From: JBGTSJ01 sp041940305
GTDB taxonomy: Bacteria > Planctomycetota > Planctomycetia > Planctomycetales > Planctomycetaceae
DNA: 64,000 nucleotides
Assembly: GCA_041940305.1 (NCBI GenBank)
Contig: JBGTSJ010000017.1
Coordinates: 62,001 to 126,000 of the forward strand
Direction of reading: 5' to 3'
In this document: one piece after another, positions 51,944-61,042 of the stretch
How the letters are laid out: each line of letters begins with the position of its first letter
How positions within the stretch are numbered: the first letter of the stretch is position 1
Notes under the pieces: model-generated
The model's database searches: none
Seen by the model: only the letters and a program-made list of their open reading frames with translations
What the model was told of the DNA's origin: nothing
Position numbers and translations under genes: made by a program

Positions 51944-53500
51944 ATGAGTCACAACGGCAAACTCTATATCGAAACAGTTGGCTGCCAGATGAACGTGCTC
52001 GACAGCGAGCTCGTCGTGGCGGCCCTGCGCCAGCAGGGATACGCACTGACGACGGACCCGCAGGATGCCGATACCGTCCTGTTCAACACCTGCAGCGTGC
52101 GGGAGCATGCGGAGCAGAAGATCTACAGCGCCGTCGGCCGCCTCAAGTACAGCAAGCGGAAACGCCCGCAGCAGGTGATCGGCGTCATCGGCTGCATGGC
52201 GCAAAAGGACCAGGACCTGATCTTCCGCAAGGCCCCCCACGTGGACCTCGTGGTCGGCACCGGCCAGTTGGCCGAGATTCCGCGGCTCGTGGAGGAAGCA
52301 CGCCGGGACCGCACGCCGCAACTGGCGGTGAGCCTCGGACGGCGGGACGGTTCGCACTCCGATGTCTCGAGCAGCTTTGAAAGCTACGACCCGCTCCGCG
52401 ACCCCGAGATGCGCCCCAGCCCCTGGCAGGCGTACGTGCGGATCATGATCGGCTGTGACAAGTTCTGCACGTACTGCGTCGTCCCGAGCACCCGCGGACC
52501 GGAGCAGAGCCGCCCCCCGGACGACATCGTCCGCGAGGCCGCATTGCTGGCCGACCAGGGAGTCAAAGAGGTCACCCTGCTGGGCCAGACGGTCAACAGC
52601 TATCGTCACCGCGACGGCGAGCGCGCCACGCGGCTCAGCGACCTGCTGGAACGGATTCATGACATTCCGGATATCGAACGGATCAAATTCGTCACAAACT
52701 TCCCCAGGGACATGACCGACGACCTGCTGCAGGCCGTCCGCGATCTCCCCAAAGTGGCGCGATACCTGCATGTGCCGCTGCAGTCGGGCTGCGACGAGGT
52801 GCTGCGGAGGATGAAGCGGCTGTATAGCGTCGGCGAGTATCGGGAGATGATGGCCCGCATTCGCGACACCGTTCCAGACTGCGCCGTCTCCAGCGATTTC
52901 ATCGTCGGGTTCTGTGGCGAAACGGAGGACTCGTTCAGCAGGAGCGTCGAGGCGGTCCGGGAGTTCCGCTTCAAAAACAGCTTCATCTTCAAGTACAGCC
53001 CACGACCGGGCACGAAGGCGCACGAACTCTATACGGACGACGTTCCGGACGAGGTCAAGCGCCGCCGCAATCATGAGCTGCTCGCGGTGCAGACCGAGAT
53101 CAGCGCCGAGGACAACGCGGCATTCATTGGCCGAACGGTCCGTGTGCTCGTAGAGGGGCCCAGCAAGAGGGCCTCCAAGGCACGGTCCGAGGAGGACGCA
53201 TTGCCCGGCTGGCACGGAGGCGCTCAGTCCGGACGGAACGGAGACGGCGCTCAACCAATCCCCGTGACTCCGGCGATTGCGTCCGGCGACAACGGGACAC
53301 AGCACGGCACGGAGTTGCGCCTGCAACTCGCCGGCCGGACCACCTGTGACCGCATCGTCGTCTTCGACGGAAATCCGCGGCTGGCGGGAACAATCGCGGA
53401 TGTGATGGTTGAAGACTGCACGGCGACGACTCTGATTGGCGCGATCAGAACACATGCCGTGCAGCATGGGTCCAGCGCACTGCTCCCCATCCTGTCGTAA
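51944..53500 (+). CDS. miaB: tRNA-2-methylthio-N6-isopentenyladenosine synthase with insertion
   Basis: Radical-SAM methylthiotransferase of 518 residues that thiomethylates isopentenyl-A37 of tRNAs. The N-terminal UPF0004 domain has three Cys ligands (ETVGCQMNVLDSE, FNTCSVREHAEQK, GVIGCMAQ). The radical-SAM cluster is CDKFCTYC, and VPLQSGCDEVLRRMKR follows. The TRAM domain at the C-terminus is interrupted by about 48 extra residues (near 408-455), low-complexity and Gly/Asp/Ser-rich, between VEGPSKR and LQLAGRTTCDRIVVFDGNPRL. ATG 51944 matches the family start; the ATG at 51869 adds residues not expected in the family. Confidence 0.94.
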   Translation: MSHNGKLYIETVGCQMNVLDSELVVAALRQQGYALTTDPQDADTVLFNTCSVREHAEQKIYSAVGRLKYSKRKRPQQVIGVIGCMAQKDQDLIFRKAPHVDLVVGTGQLAEIPRLVEEARRDRTPQLAVSLGRRDGSHSDVSSSFESYDPLRDPEMRPSPWQAYVRIMIGCDKFCTYCVVPSTRGPEQSRPPDDIVREAALLADQGVKEVTLLGQTVNSYRHRDGERATRLSDLLERIHDIPDIERIKFVTNFPRDMTDDLLQAVRDLPKVARYLHVPLQSGCDEVLRRMKRLYSVGEYREMMARIRDTVPDCAVSSDFIVGFCGETEDSFSRSVEAVREFRFKNSFIFKYSPRPGTKAHELYTDDVPDEVKRRRNHELLAVQTEISAEDNAAFIGRTVRVLVEGPSKRASKARSEEDALPGWHGGAQSGRNGDGAQPIPVTPAIASGDNGTQHGTELRLQLAGRTTCDRIVVFDGNPRLAGTIADVMVEDCTATTLIGAIRTHAVQHGSSALLPILS

Positions 53501-53954
53501 TGCCGCGATCGGGGCGGTTCGATCCGCTGCATTCCTTCGCACGCTTGCGCAGTCTTCACGCGATTTGGCCCGAATTGGTCATTCCCGGACGATTAGTGTC
53601 AGTTTGCGTTCGGGTTCTGCGATTGAAGTCGGCGAGCCCCCCTGGGCGCGCTCGCGTGTGCCGGTTGGGAGGCTTCTGCAGAGTTGTGCAGCCCGATCGG
53701 TTAACAAAAGCATTGGCGCTCAATGTGAGAGTGCGGAAGCGGAGGATTGAGGCGCTGAATGCCATCACGTTCTTTGAATTCTAACCATCCTTGAGTAATG
53801 GCTGACTCATGGATGTCCTTCCACGGGCACAATTGAATCGATCCGGTATGGCGCGTCTGCCTGAATGGGCCGACCGAGGACGGCAGGCGTCGGCGGAGAT
53901 CCGGGCGCTGATATTCACCAGGATTCCGAATGCCTCATAGTCCACCGGCCCTGA
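53501..53954. other. gene-free stretch ahead of the fusion gene
   Basis: 454 bases without a convincing gene. Several short open frames cross it but none shows protein-like composition, and base composition is less GC-rich than the surrounding genes. No repeat pair or clear promoter is identified; it presumably holds the promoter of the 53955 gene. Confidence 0.5.
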
Positions 53955-56114
53955 ATGACTCCGACTGACCGGGCCGCCTCGCGGCACGCCTCCACGACGG
54001 AATGGCCCGACGAAACGCAACCCGGCGGCGTCCGCGTGTCCGCCGACGCCGGGCTCGCTGCGGCGATCGAAGCCGTTTTCGATCCCCGTCGTGACAAGGT
54101 TCTGTACGAGTCCGACGCCGCTTCGTCCGAAGCCGGCTGCGGCGCTCGGATCCTCGTGCGCCCCGGTTCAGGACTGGGGGGCGCGCTCGGATGGATCGAC
54201 GCGCGCCGACTGCTCGATCAGGATTACTGGGTCGTTCTGACCGTCAGCAGCCCCGAGTGGCATCTGGGCGTGAAGAGGTCTCTGAAGCGGCTCCGGCACG
54301 TCGGAGGCCGGCTGTTGATCGTCGTCCCGTCACCTGAGCCAGACGTGCGGCCCCCCTCCGATACCGCGCTCGCTGCGGTCGCCGAACTGCAGCGTACGGG
54401 CTGGCAGGTCGTGGACTTGACGAAACTGTCCTCCTCCCGCCTGATTGCGATGCAGTTGCTGGGAGTCAGGCGAAAGGGAGCTCCCGCTCTGGCGTTCCTC
54501 TCTCCCGGGCAGACGTTCGCCTTGCGGACTTCGCTGGCGGACAGCGGTCAACAGGCCGGCAAGCGGCGAGCAACCGTCAATGGCGACCAGATCAAGGCCG
54601 TCGTTGCGGAGCTGCATGCCGCAATGCGTCGGGACGATCGCCTGAAAGCCGTCATCGAGTGCCCGAATGAGGCCTGGACAACGTTGCTCAAAGGGCAACC
54701 AGCCCGGTCCATTCAGCTCGCTTCTGACGAGTTGGGCGATGCCATTCCCTGGTGCGGGGCATTATCCAACGCGGGCTGCCATCCGGTGCTGATCATCCGC
54801 CAGAACTCCTTCATGGAGCATCGGCAGCGAATCGCGCAGGACGTAGGCCGTCGCGGATTGCGGGCCACGCTCGTCGTGCTCGGAGATCCGACTGCGGGAG
54901 CCGACTGCTTCACCCCGCTTCCCAGCATCGACGGCCGAATCCTCTCCGTCCATGCGACGGGACACGAGGCTTCGGCCGTAATGCGAGCATGCTTAGAGGC
55001 GGGGCATCCGACATTGCTGTACTTACCGTCGCGACCGGCACACTCCGGATCGCCAGACTTCGCGGCCCCGGTGACAGCCCCTCAGGACAGTGCTCCGTCA
55101 ACGGCAACGTCCCAAGCAACTGGCACGAGCAGGGCCAGTTCCCCCCGGAGCGCGGCCGCACGCAGATCCGTCTGGCGCCCGTCGAGACCGGAGACCCGGC
55201 AAATCCGGACGTTTCCCTTCAGCGACTTCGAGCGGCGCTGGATGCGCGGCTACCGCCGGGTCGGCAAACGCGACCTATACTTGTGGCGCTGGACAGGATG
55301 CGCCGTCGACTGGCTCACTCTGTCCTGCGTGGACCAGGCCCTGCGACGGAACGTCTGTGAGACGAAGTTCCTCGCCGCCATGTTCAACGTTTTGCTCGAC
55401 GACCTCATCGACGAGCGCCACGACGCGCAGGCCATGCGGGACGTGATGCGGTTGATGAGTGACGATAACGCCGCCGCCGACGTCGTCGGACGGCTGGGAC
55501 AGTATGGCCAGTTCACCCGGGAGGTCTGGACTGAAATCTGGCAGAGGGCGGCCCGATATCCCCGCTTCAACGAGTTTCGAAGGCTGTTGTTGTACGACTT
55601 TCGGCAGCTGGGAAACACCGTGGATTACTCGGAACTGCTCTATCGGCACCCTTCGATCATTAACCAGACGGAGCATGACCTTTATTCGCCGCATGGAATG
55701 ATGGTGGCCTGCGCTGCCACGCTGGACCTGATGTGCAGTCCAGGTTTTGAGGTCGACGACCTCGGCCGGCTGCGGGAGGTGCTGTGGCATGCCAATTCGA
55801 TGGCCCGCATCGGCAACCTGATGAGTACCTGGGAACGGGAAATTGGAGACGATGATTTCAGCAGCGGCATGTTCGCGCACGCGGTGAGCGAGGGCTGGCT
55901 GCAGCCGGGAGACCTGTCCTCCGCCAATCGAGTGCGGATTGAAGCTGCCGTGCGGGACTCGGGCGGAGAGCGAGAATATGTGGAGCGTTGGAACCGCCAC
56001 CGCGAACGCCTCCTGCAGATGGGGGATCGCGTCAGATCGGTGTCCGTTGCATTACTGGCCGAGGGGCTCGACCGGCTCTTTGTCAGCGAGCAGGTCAGCC
56101 GCGGAAAGAAATAG
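53955..56114 (+). CDS. DXS-like / class I terpene-synthase-like fusion protein
   Basis: Protein of 719 residues, not a named family. Residues 211-360 resemble the pyrimidine-binding domain of DXS/transketolase: LSNAGCHPVLIIRQNSFMEHRQRIAQDVGRRGLRATLVVLGD parallels the DXS stretch around STFLQRAYDQ, and DELGDAI near 258 may align with the catalytic Glu region. The first 200 residues lack the GDG thiamine-diphosphate signature, and no transketolase C-terminal domain follows. After an Ala/Ser/Pro linker (365-410) the C-terminal half carries DDLIDERHD (482-490) and NLMSTWERE (621-629), matching DDxxD and N-x3-T-x3-E of class I terpene synthases with the usual spacing of about 140. A degenerate DXS-like module joined to a terpene-synthase-like catalytic domain is inferred; product unknown. 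Two signalling kinases follow downstream. Confidence 0.72.
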   Translation: MTPTDRAASRHASTTEWPDETQPGGVRVSADAGLAAAIEAVFDPRRDKVLYESDAASSEAGCGARILVRPGSGLGGALGWIDARRLLDQDYWVVLTVSSPEWHLGVKRSLKRLRHVGGRLLIVVPSPEPDVRPPSDTALAAVAELQRTGWQVVDLTKLSSSRLIAMQLLGVRRKGAPALAFLSPGQTFALRTSLADSGQQAGKRRATVNGDQIKAVVAELHAAMRRDDRLKAVIECPNEAWTTLLKGQPARSIQLASDELGDAIPWCGALSNAGCHPVLIIRQNSFMEHRQRIAQDVGRRGLRATLVVLGDPTAGADCFTPLPSIDGRILSVHATGHEASAVMRACLEAGHPTLLYLPSRPAHSGSPDFAAPVTAPQDSAPSTATSQATGTSRASSPRSAAARRSVWRPSRPETRQIRTFPFSDFERRWMRGYRRVGKRDLYLWRWTGCAVDWLTLSCVDQALRRNVCETKFLAAMFNVLLDDLIDERHDAQAMRDVMRLMSDDNAAADVVGRLGQYGQFTREVWTEIWQRAARYPRFNEFRRLLLYDFRQLGNTVDYSELLYRHPSIINQTEHDLYSPHGMMVACAATLDLMCSPGFEVDDLGRLREVLWHANSMARIGNLMSTWEREIGDDDFSSGMFAHAVSEGWLQPGDLSSANRVRIEAAVRDSGGEREYVERWNRHRERLLQMGDRVRSVSVALLAEGLDRLFVSEQVSRGKK

Positions 56115-56290
56115 AAAAAAACTGCGAAGCGCCTTCCGGACCGGTGCGGGTCGCCCCTGTCCGACAATGGCGAACCAGGAGACGACTCACCACTCCACGC
56201 GTCGCCGACGCGTCCTGTCAAGCAAGCGGAAGCCCCGCCTGAGCCACGGCCGCGCCGCCGTCTGTCCGGCGCGATTCGTGTCACGGTCCT

Positions 56291-59200
56291 ATGTCCGAAT
56301 GGCTCTATAACCGGTACCGCGCGAATTACATCGCCGTGGTGATGCTGATGACGCGGCTGATCGGATCGATCGGCGGGTCGCTGGCGATTTACTACGTCCT
56401 GCTGACGACGCGCGTGGAGGCGGCGCTCGTCCCCGAGTTCATTGTCGGCTGTCTCATCGCCGTCACGCTCGGCGTTTCCGGGACGATGCCGCTGGCGTTC
56501 TGGAACACCCGCACGCTTCGCCGGGTCCTGGAACGGTTGCACCGCGGCCTGCCGGTGGACCGCGATGACGCACGGTCCGCCGCCCGGGAGGCGGTCTGCT
56601 TTCCCAGCCGGCAGAATACCGGCGAGGCCGTGCTGGTCCCGCTGCTGTCGATTCTCCCCATGTGCGCGTACTTGTGGTGGCGCTTCGACCCGCGGCCCGT
56701 TCTTTACCTGCAGCTGACAATCGCCGGCGGACTGGCCGTCGCCGCTGTGCTGCTCATCACCTTCATCGCCAGCGAACGCTGGATGCAGGTCGTGGTCCTC
56801 GATCTTATCCGCCGCGGGGTCCAGGTCGATTTCGATTCGCTCCCACAGAGCCGGCTGCGGCGACGAATGGTCGTCTGCTTCGGACTCATCAGCATGATCA
56901 CCTCGATCATGATCGGGGCCCTGGCCAATCAACGTGCGCGTGACATCATCGACCTCGCCGGCGTCGAACAGAATGCAGCGGTCGAGAACCTGCGCTGGCA
57001 TACGCTGTATATCACGCTCGTCTCGCTGGTCGTCGGTTTCGTCTATTCGCGGCTGCTGGCGGACTCGGTCGCGTCCCGGGCCAACCGCCTCGTCAAGATC
57101 ATGCAGCGCGTTCAGGCCGGAGACCTCGCGCAGCGCGCCCGCCCCACCGGCACCGACGAAATTGATGCGCTCGCCCGGCAGTTCAACTGCATGGTCGAGA
57201 CACTCGAGCAGCATGATCGCACCGTCCGCGACCTCAACGTCAACCTTGAACGGAAGGTCCAGTCGCGGACCGAAGAGCTGGCCCAGAGCAAGCGCTCATT
57301 GCAGTCGTCGCTCGAACGCCTGCGTGAGAGCGACCGCCACAAGACGGAGTTCTTCTCCAACGTCAGCCACGAATTGCGCACCCCCCTCATGATGATCCTC
57401 TCCCCGCTTGAGCAGATCGCCGAGCGGGAAGAGTCCGAACTGTCGCCCCGCTCGCGGTCGCTCGTCGATGTGGCTTCGGTCAACGCGCATCGACTGCTGA
57501 AGCTGATTAACCAGCTGCTCGACTTTGCGAAATTTGAGGCCGGACATGCGGAGCTGAATCTCAGCAGCGTTGACGTCGACTCCCTGATCTCGACCCTCGT
57601 CGCCGCCGCGGAGCCGCTGGCGGAGCAGCGCGGGCTCACGCTCACCGCCGACCTGGATCCCGGTTTGCCCGCCGTTGCCGGAGACTCCGAAAAACTCGAC
57701 GCTGTCATCACCAATCTGCTCTCCAACGCGCTCAAGTTCACCCCCCGAGGAGGAAGCGTGCGCGTCGTCGCGAGACGTTCGCACGGAGGGATCAATGACG
57801 CCGAGGAACAGCTCCGTATCGCCGTCGAAGACACCGGCATCGGAATCGCACCCGAGAACTTCTCCCGACTGTTCCAGCGCTTCTCGCAGATCGACGGCTC
57901 CACGTCGCGGCAATTTGCCGGCACCGGAATCGGACTAGCACTGGTCAAGGAGATCGTGGAGTTGCACGGAGGAGACATCCACGTGGAAAGCCGGCCGGGG
58001 CAGGGCAGTTGCTTCTGGTTCACGTTGCCGGTCCGTCAGCCGAACACCGTTGCCGCCTCGGAGTCCGCGCCGTCCGTTCCCATGGTGCGGGCCGAGAGAT
58101 TCGCCGATCTCCTCTCCTGCACGACGGCGCCGGAAGATGCCGAGACCCGCAGGACGCCTGCCGATGCGCCGACCGTTCTCGTGGTCGACGACACTCCCGA
58201 GGTCCGCCAACTGGTCGGAGAGATTCTGGAAGGTCATTATCACGTCCGTTATGCCGAAGACGGCGAAGGCGGCTGGGACAGCATTCAGGCGATCAAACCC
58301 GACCTCATCATCTCCGATGTGATGATGCCCCGGGTGGACGGATACGAGCTGTGCCGGCGCGTCAAATCGAATGCCGCCACCGAGGCCATCCCGTTCATGC
58401 TCCTCACGGCTCGCGCGCAGACGTCCCTCAAGATTGAGGGCCTTAACCGCGGGGCCGACGACTATCTCGTCAAACCGTTCAATTCCGAAGAGCTGCTGGC
58501 TCGCGTCCGGGCCCTGCTCCGTCTGCACGAACTGCATTCCGACCTTGAGGAGAAGAATTCACGGCTCGAAACCACCTTGTCCGAGCTGCAGGAAACTCAA
58601 TCGCAGCTCGTGCAGTCCGAAAAGATGAATGCGCTCGGACAGCTTGTCGCCGGCGTTGCCCACGAAATCAACAATGCGATCAACGCCGTCTGCAACGGAA
58701 TTCCGGCCATCAACGAACGGCTTGACCGTCTGCAGCACATCACGGCGCGGCTCCTCGAACAGCCGGCGGACGATCCCGCGACGGCACGCCAGGAGCTCGA
58801 GCAGGCATTTCGCATGCTGCGGCGGCTCGCCGGTGTTGTCGAAGAGGGCGCTGGACGAACCGCCCGCATTGTCGGCGACATGAAGTCTTTCTCTCATCCC
58901 GGCAGCGAGACGTTCGAGCCCTTCGATCTGAATGCCTCGCTGGACCTCTGTGTCGGACTGCTGGACAAACAGTACCGCGAACGGGTCCGCATCAGCCGGG
59001 ATTACCAGGCGGAGGGCTGGGTTCGAGGTCCGTATGGCCGGCTCAACCAGGTGTTCATTAACCTGCTGACCAACGCGGCGCAGGCGATGCCGGACGGTGG
59101 AGACATCGATATCTCGACGCGTACGGAAGGAGCATTCGCCGTCGTTGCCATTCGGGATACCGGCACGGGAATTCCGGAGGCTGTTCGTTCCCGAATCTTT

Positions 59201-59422
59201 GACCCGTTCTTCACGACCAAAGGCCCCGGCAAGGGGACGGGCCTGGGCCTCTCCACCAGCTACGGCATCGTGACACGCTTGGGCGGACGCATTGAGTGTC
59301 ACAGCCTGGAGGGCATCGGCACCGAGTTCATCGTGTTTATCCCACTCAATCCGGAGGGGACGCCCGTGGCCGGTCACTCAACCCCGCCGGAGGAACCGGA
59401 ATTGGTTGCCAGTGCCCATTAG
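56291..59422 (+). CDS. membrane hybrid kinase with two kinase cores around a receiver
   Basis: Protein of 1043 residues. Four or more membrane helices (residues 15-260, e.g. PEFIVGCLIAVTLGVSG and TLYITLVSLVVGFVYSRLL) form the sensor, followed by HAMP (about 258-310), a coiled coil, HisKA with His near 360 (SHELRTPLMM), and HATPase (LLSNALKFT, EDTGIGIAPE, GTGIGLALVKEIVELHGG). A receiver is at 626-745 (VLVVDDTPEV, phospho-Asp in LIISDVMMPRVDGYE, Lys in YLVKPF). Then a second kinase core follows: coiled coil, His near 789 in VAGVAHEINNAINAV, and a second HATPase (LLTNAAQAMPDGG, IRDTGTGIPE, GTGLGLSTSYGIV). The HK-REC-HK order suggests a phosphorelay within one chain. It precedes a receiver-kinase gene. 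Confidence 0.92.
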   Translation: MSEWLYNRYRANYIAVVMLMTRLIGSIGGSLAIYYVLLTTRVEAALVPEFIVGCLIAVTLGVSGTMPLAFWNTRTLRRVLERLHRGLPVDRDDARSAAREAVCFPSRQNTGEAVLVPLLSILPMCAYLWWRFDPRPVLYLQLTIAGGLAVAAVLLITFIASERWMQVVVLDLIRRGVQVDFDSLPQSRLRRRMVVCFGLISMITSIMIGALANQRARDIIDLAGVEQNAAVENLRWHTLYITLVSLVVGFVYSRLLADSVASRANRLVKIMQRVQAGDLAQRARPTGTDEIDALARQFNCMVETLEQHDRTVRDLNVNLERKVQSRTEELAQSKRSLQSSLERLRESDRHKTEFFSNVSHELRTPLMMILSPLEQIAEREESELSPRSRSLVDVASVNAHRLLKLINQLLDFAKFEAGHAELNLSSVDVDSLISTLVAAAEPLAEQRGLTLTADLDPGLPAVAGDSEKLDAVITNLLSNALKFTPRGGSVRVVARRSHGGINDAEEQLRIAVEDTGIGIAPENFSRLFQRFSQIDGSTSRQFAGTGIGLALVKEIVELHGGDIHVESRPGQGSCFWFTLPVRQPNTVAASESAPSVPMVRAERFADLLSCTTAPEDAETRRTPADAPTVLVVDDTPEVRQLVGEILEGHYHVRYAEDGEGGWDSIQAIKPDLIISDVMMPRVDGYELCRRVKSNAATEAIPFMLLTARAQTSLKIEGLNRGADDYLVKPFNSEELLARVRALLRLHELHSDLEEKNSRLETTLSELQETQSQLVQSEKMNALGQLVAGVAHEINNAINAVCNGIPAINERLDRLQHITARLLEQPADDPATARQELEQAFRMLRRLAGVVEEGAGRTARIVGDMKSFSHPGSETFEPFDLNASLDLCVGLLDKQYRERVRISRDYQAEGWVRGPYGRLNQVFINLLTNAAQAMPDGGDIDISTRTEGAFAVVAIRDTGTGIPEAVRSRIFDPFFTTKGPGKGTGLGLSTSYGIVTRLGGRIECHSLEGIGTEFIVFIPLNPEGTPVAGHSTPPEEPELVASAH

Positions 59423-59683
59423 ATCATCGGGGTCGGGAAATCCCCGATGGCCGTCGGCCTCTGGGATTGCTCAATCCGCGTCGTGGCCTAGAATCGGCGA
59501 CCGCCCGTGCCCTGTCGCGGGCGACTGGGAAGTTCGGGATGTGCGGATATGTCGCGCGTCACGGAATGAATGCGGCGTTCGGATCAGCCGGATCGGATGC
59601 TGCGGAGGCGCGACTCGCGGGAGACCTGCTGCTGCTGCGCGGGACGGGTCAACCACGTTGCGCCTGGCGGGGGAGGCGCGTCA

Positions 59684-60763
59684 ATGAAGCGAGACATCCT
59701 GTACGTCGATGATGAGCCCAGCAATCTCATCGTCTTCGAAGCGGCCTTTGAGGAGCAATTCAACGTCTCGACCTGCAGCAGTGCTGAGGAGGCGCTGGAT
59801 TTCCTCAAGGCGCACCCGGTTCCCGTTGTCGTTGCCGACCAGCGGATGCCCGACATGACGGGTGTCCAGATGTTCGCGAGGATGCGCGTTTCACACCCGC
59901 ACACGCAACGGGTCATCCTCTCCGGTTTCGCCGACACCGATGCGATCATCGACGCGATCAACAGGGGACAGATCTTCCAGTTCGTCCGCAAACCGTGGCA
60001 ACGCGTCGAATTGCTGACCGTCCTTCAGCGGGCTCTCGACGCTCATGATCTCTCCCTCCAAAACTCCGTGCTGACGGAGAGGCTGCTCGTCTCCGAGCGC
60101 AGTGCGATGCTCGGTCAGGCCACAGGCCGAATCGCCCACGAAATGGCGAATCAGATCAACATCCTTCCTCTCGTCGAGCTCATTGAGGACGAGTACGCGG
60201 ATGATCAGCAGTTGCAGCAGTTTGCTCGCGCCGCCAGGACCACGTACGAGCGACTCGCCGAACTCATCCGCGAAGTCAAGGACTTCATGAGGTTCGAGAC
60301 GCAGGAGATCGACCTCAAGCCGCTCTCACTGGCCGACACCATCCACGAACTGATGTCGTTCCTCCAGTTCAACGCGGCCTACCCGGGGGATCTGGTGCAG
60401 GCGGACATCCGGAGCGAGCCTGTCATTCTCGGGAACAAGCTCAAGTTGCATCAGGTCCTCGTCAACCTCATCCGCAACGCCGCGGACTCGATCGCGGGAC
60501 AGCCGGACGGGCGGATCCGGGTCACTCTCGAGCAGCCTGCGGATTCCGCCGTCATTCGCGTGTCCGACAACGGTCCTGGCATTCCGCCCGGCGTCCTCGA
60601 ACGCATCTGGGAGCCGTTCTTTTCAACAAAGGGCGAGCGAGGCAACGGCATGGGGCTCGATATCGCCCGCAGGCTGATCGACGCCCATCACGGATCGATC
60701 GAGTGCTCCAGCCGTCCCGGCGAGGGGGCCACATTCACGATCCGCATTCCTCTTGCCAAGTAA
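59684..60763 (+). CDS. receiver-histidine kinase protein
   Basis: Soluble protein of 359 residues. An N-terminal receiver (1-120) has ILYVDDEPSN, phospho-Asp in VVVADQRMPDMTGVQ and Lys in FVRKPWQ. It is followed by a coiled coil and a kinase core with phospho-His near 149 (GRIAHEMANQINILPL) and HATPase motifs NLIRNAADS, VSDNGPGIPP, EPFFSTKGERGNGMGLDIAR. The second kinase core of the upstream protein has the same AHE-type H-box, suggesting common descent. ATG 59684 is preceded by GGGGGAGG; the ATG at 59570 lies in non-coding sequence. Likely receives phosphate from the upstream kinase (inference from order). Confidence 0.92.
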   Translation: MKRDILYVDDEPSNLIVFEAAFEEQFNVSTCSSAEEALDFLKAHPVPVVVADQRMPDMTGVQMFARMRVSHPHTQRVILSGFADTDAIIDAINRGQIFQFVRKPWQRVELLTVLQRALDAHDLSLQNSVLTERLLVSERSAMLGQATGRIAHEMANQINILPLVELIEDEYADDQQLQQFARAARTTYERLAELIREVKDFMRFETQEIDLKPLSLADTIHELMSFLQFNAAYPGDLVQADIRSEPVILGNKLKLHQVLVNLIRNAADSIAGQPDGRIRVTLEQPADSAVIRVSDNGPGIPPGVLERIWEPFFSTKGERGNGMGLDIARRLIDAHHGSIECSSRPGEGATFTIRIPLAK

Positions 60764-61042
60764 ACGCCTGCCTTTACCGCAAGGCCCGGCTTGATGGCGC
60801 CCTGAACGGAACCCGTCGCCGAAGGTACGTGCGACGACGCCTGCGGACCGGAGTGGACTTCACCACCCGGCCGCTGAATCTCCATCGGCCCGCGAATCCC
60901 CGCACGAACGGGCCTTTCCTCTCCCGGACCGCCCGTGATACCATGCGTGGTCCCCGATTGATGGTCGGGTTCCATTGGTTGCGCCCCCGGTGCATGCCGC
61001 TCCAGGTCACTTGACTGTTCACAGATCAGAGGCAGCCGTCGC

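Noticed and set aside
51887..53542. 551-codon minus-strand open frame
   Set aside because: Antisense to miaB, which has all radical-SAM and cluster motifs.
55682..57214. 510-codon minus-strand open frame across two genes
   Set aside because: Antisense to the fusion gene and the hybrid kinase; Asp/His/Gln-rich with no recognisable motif.
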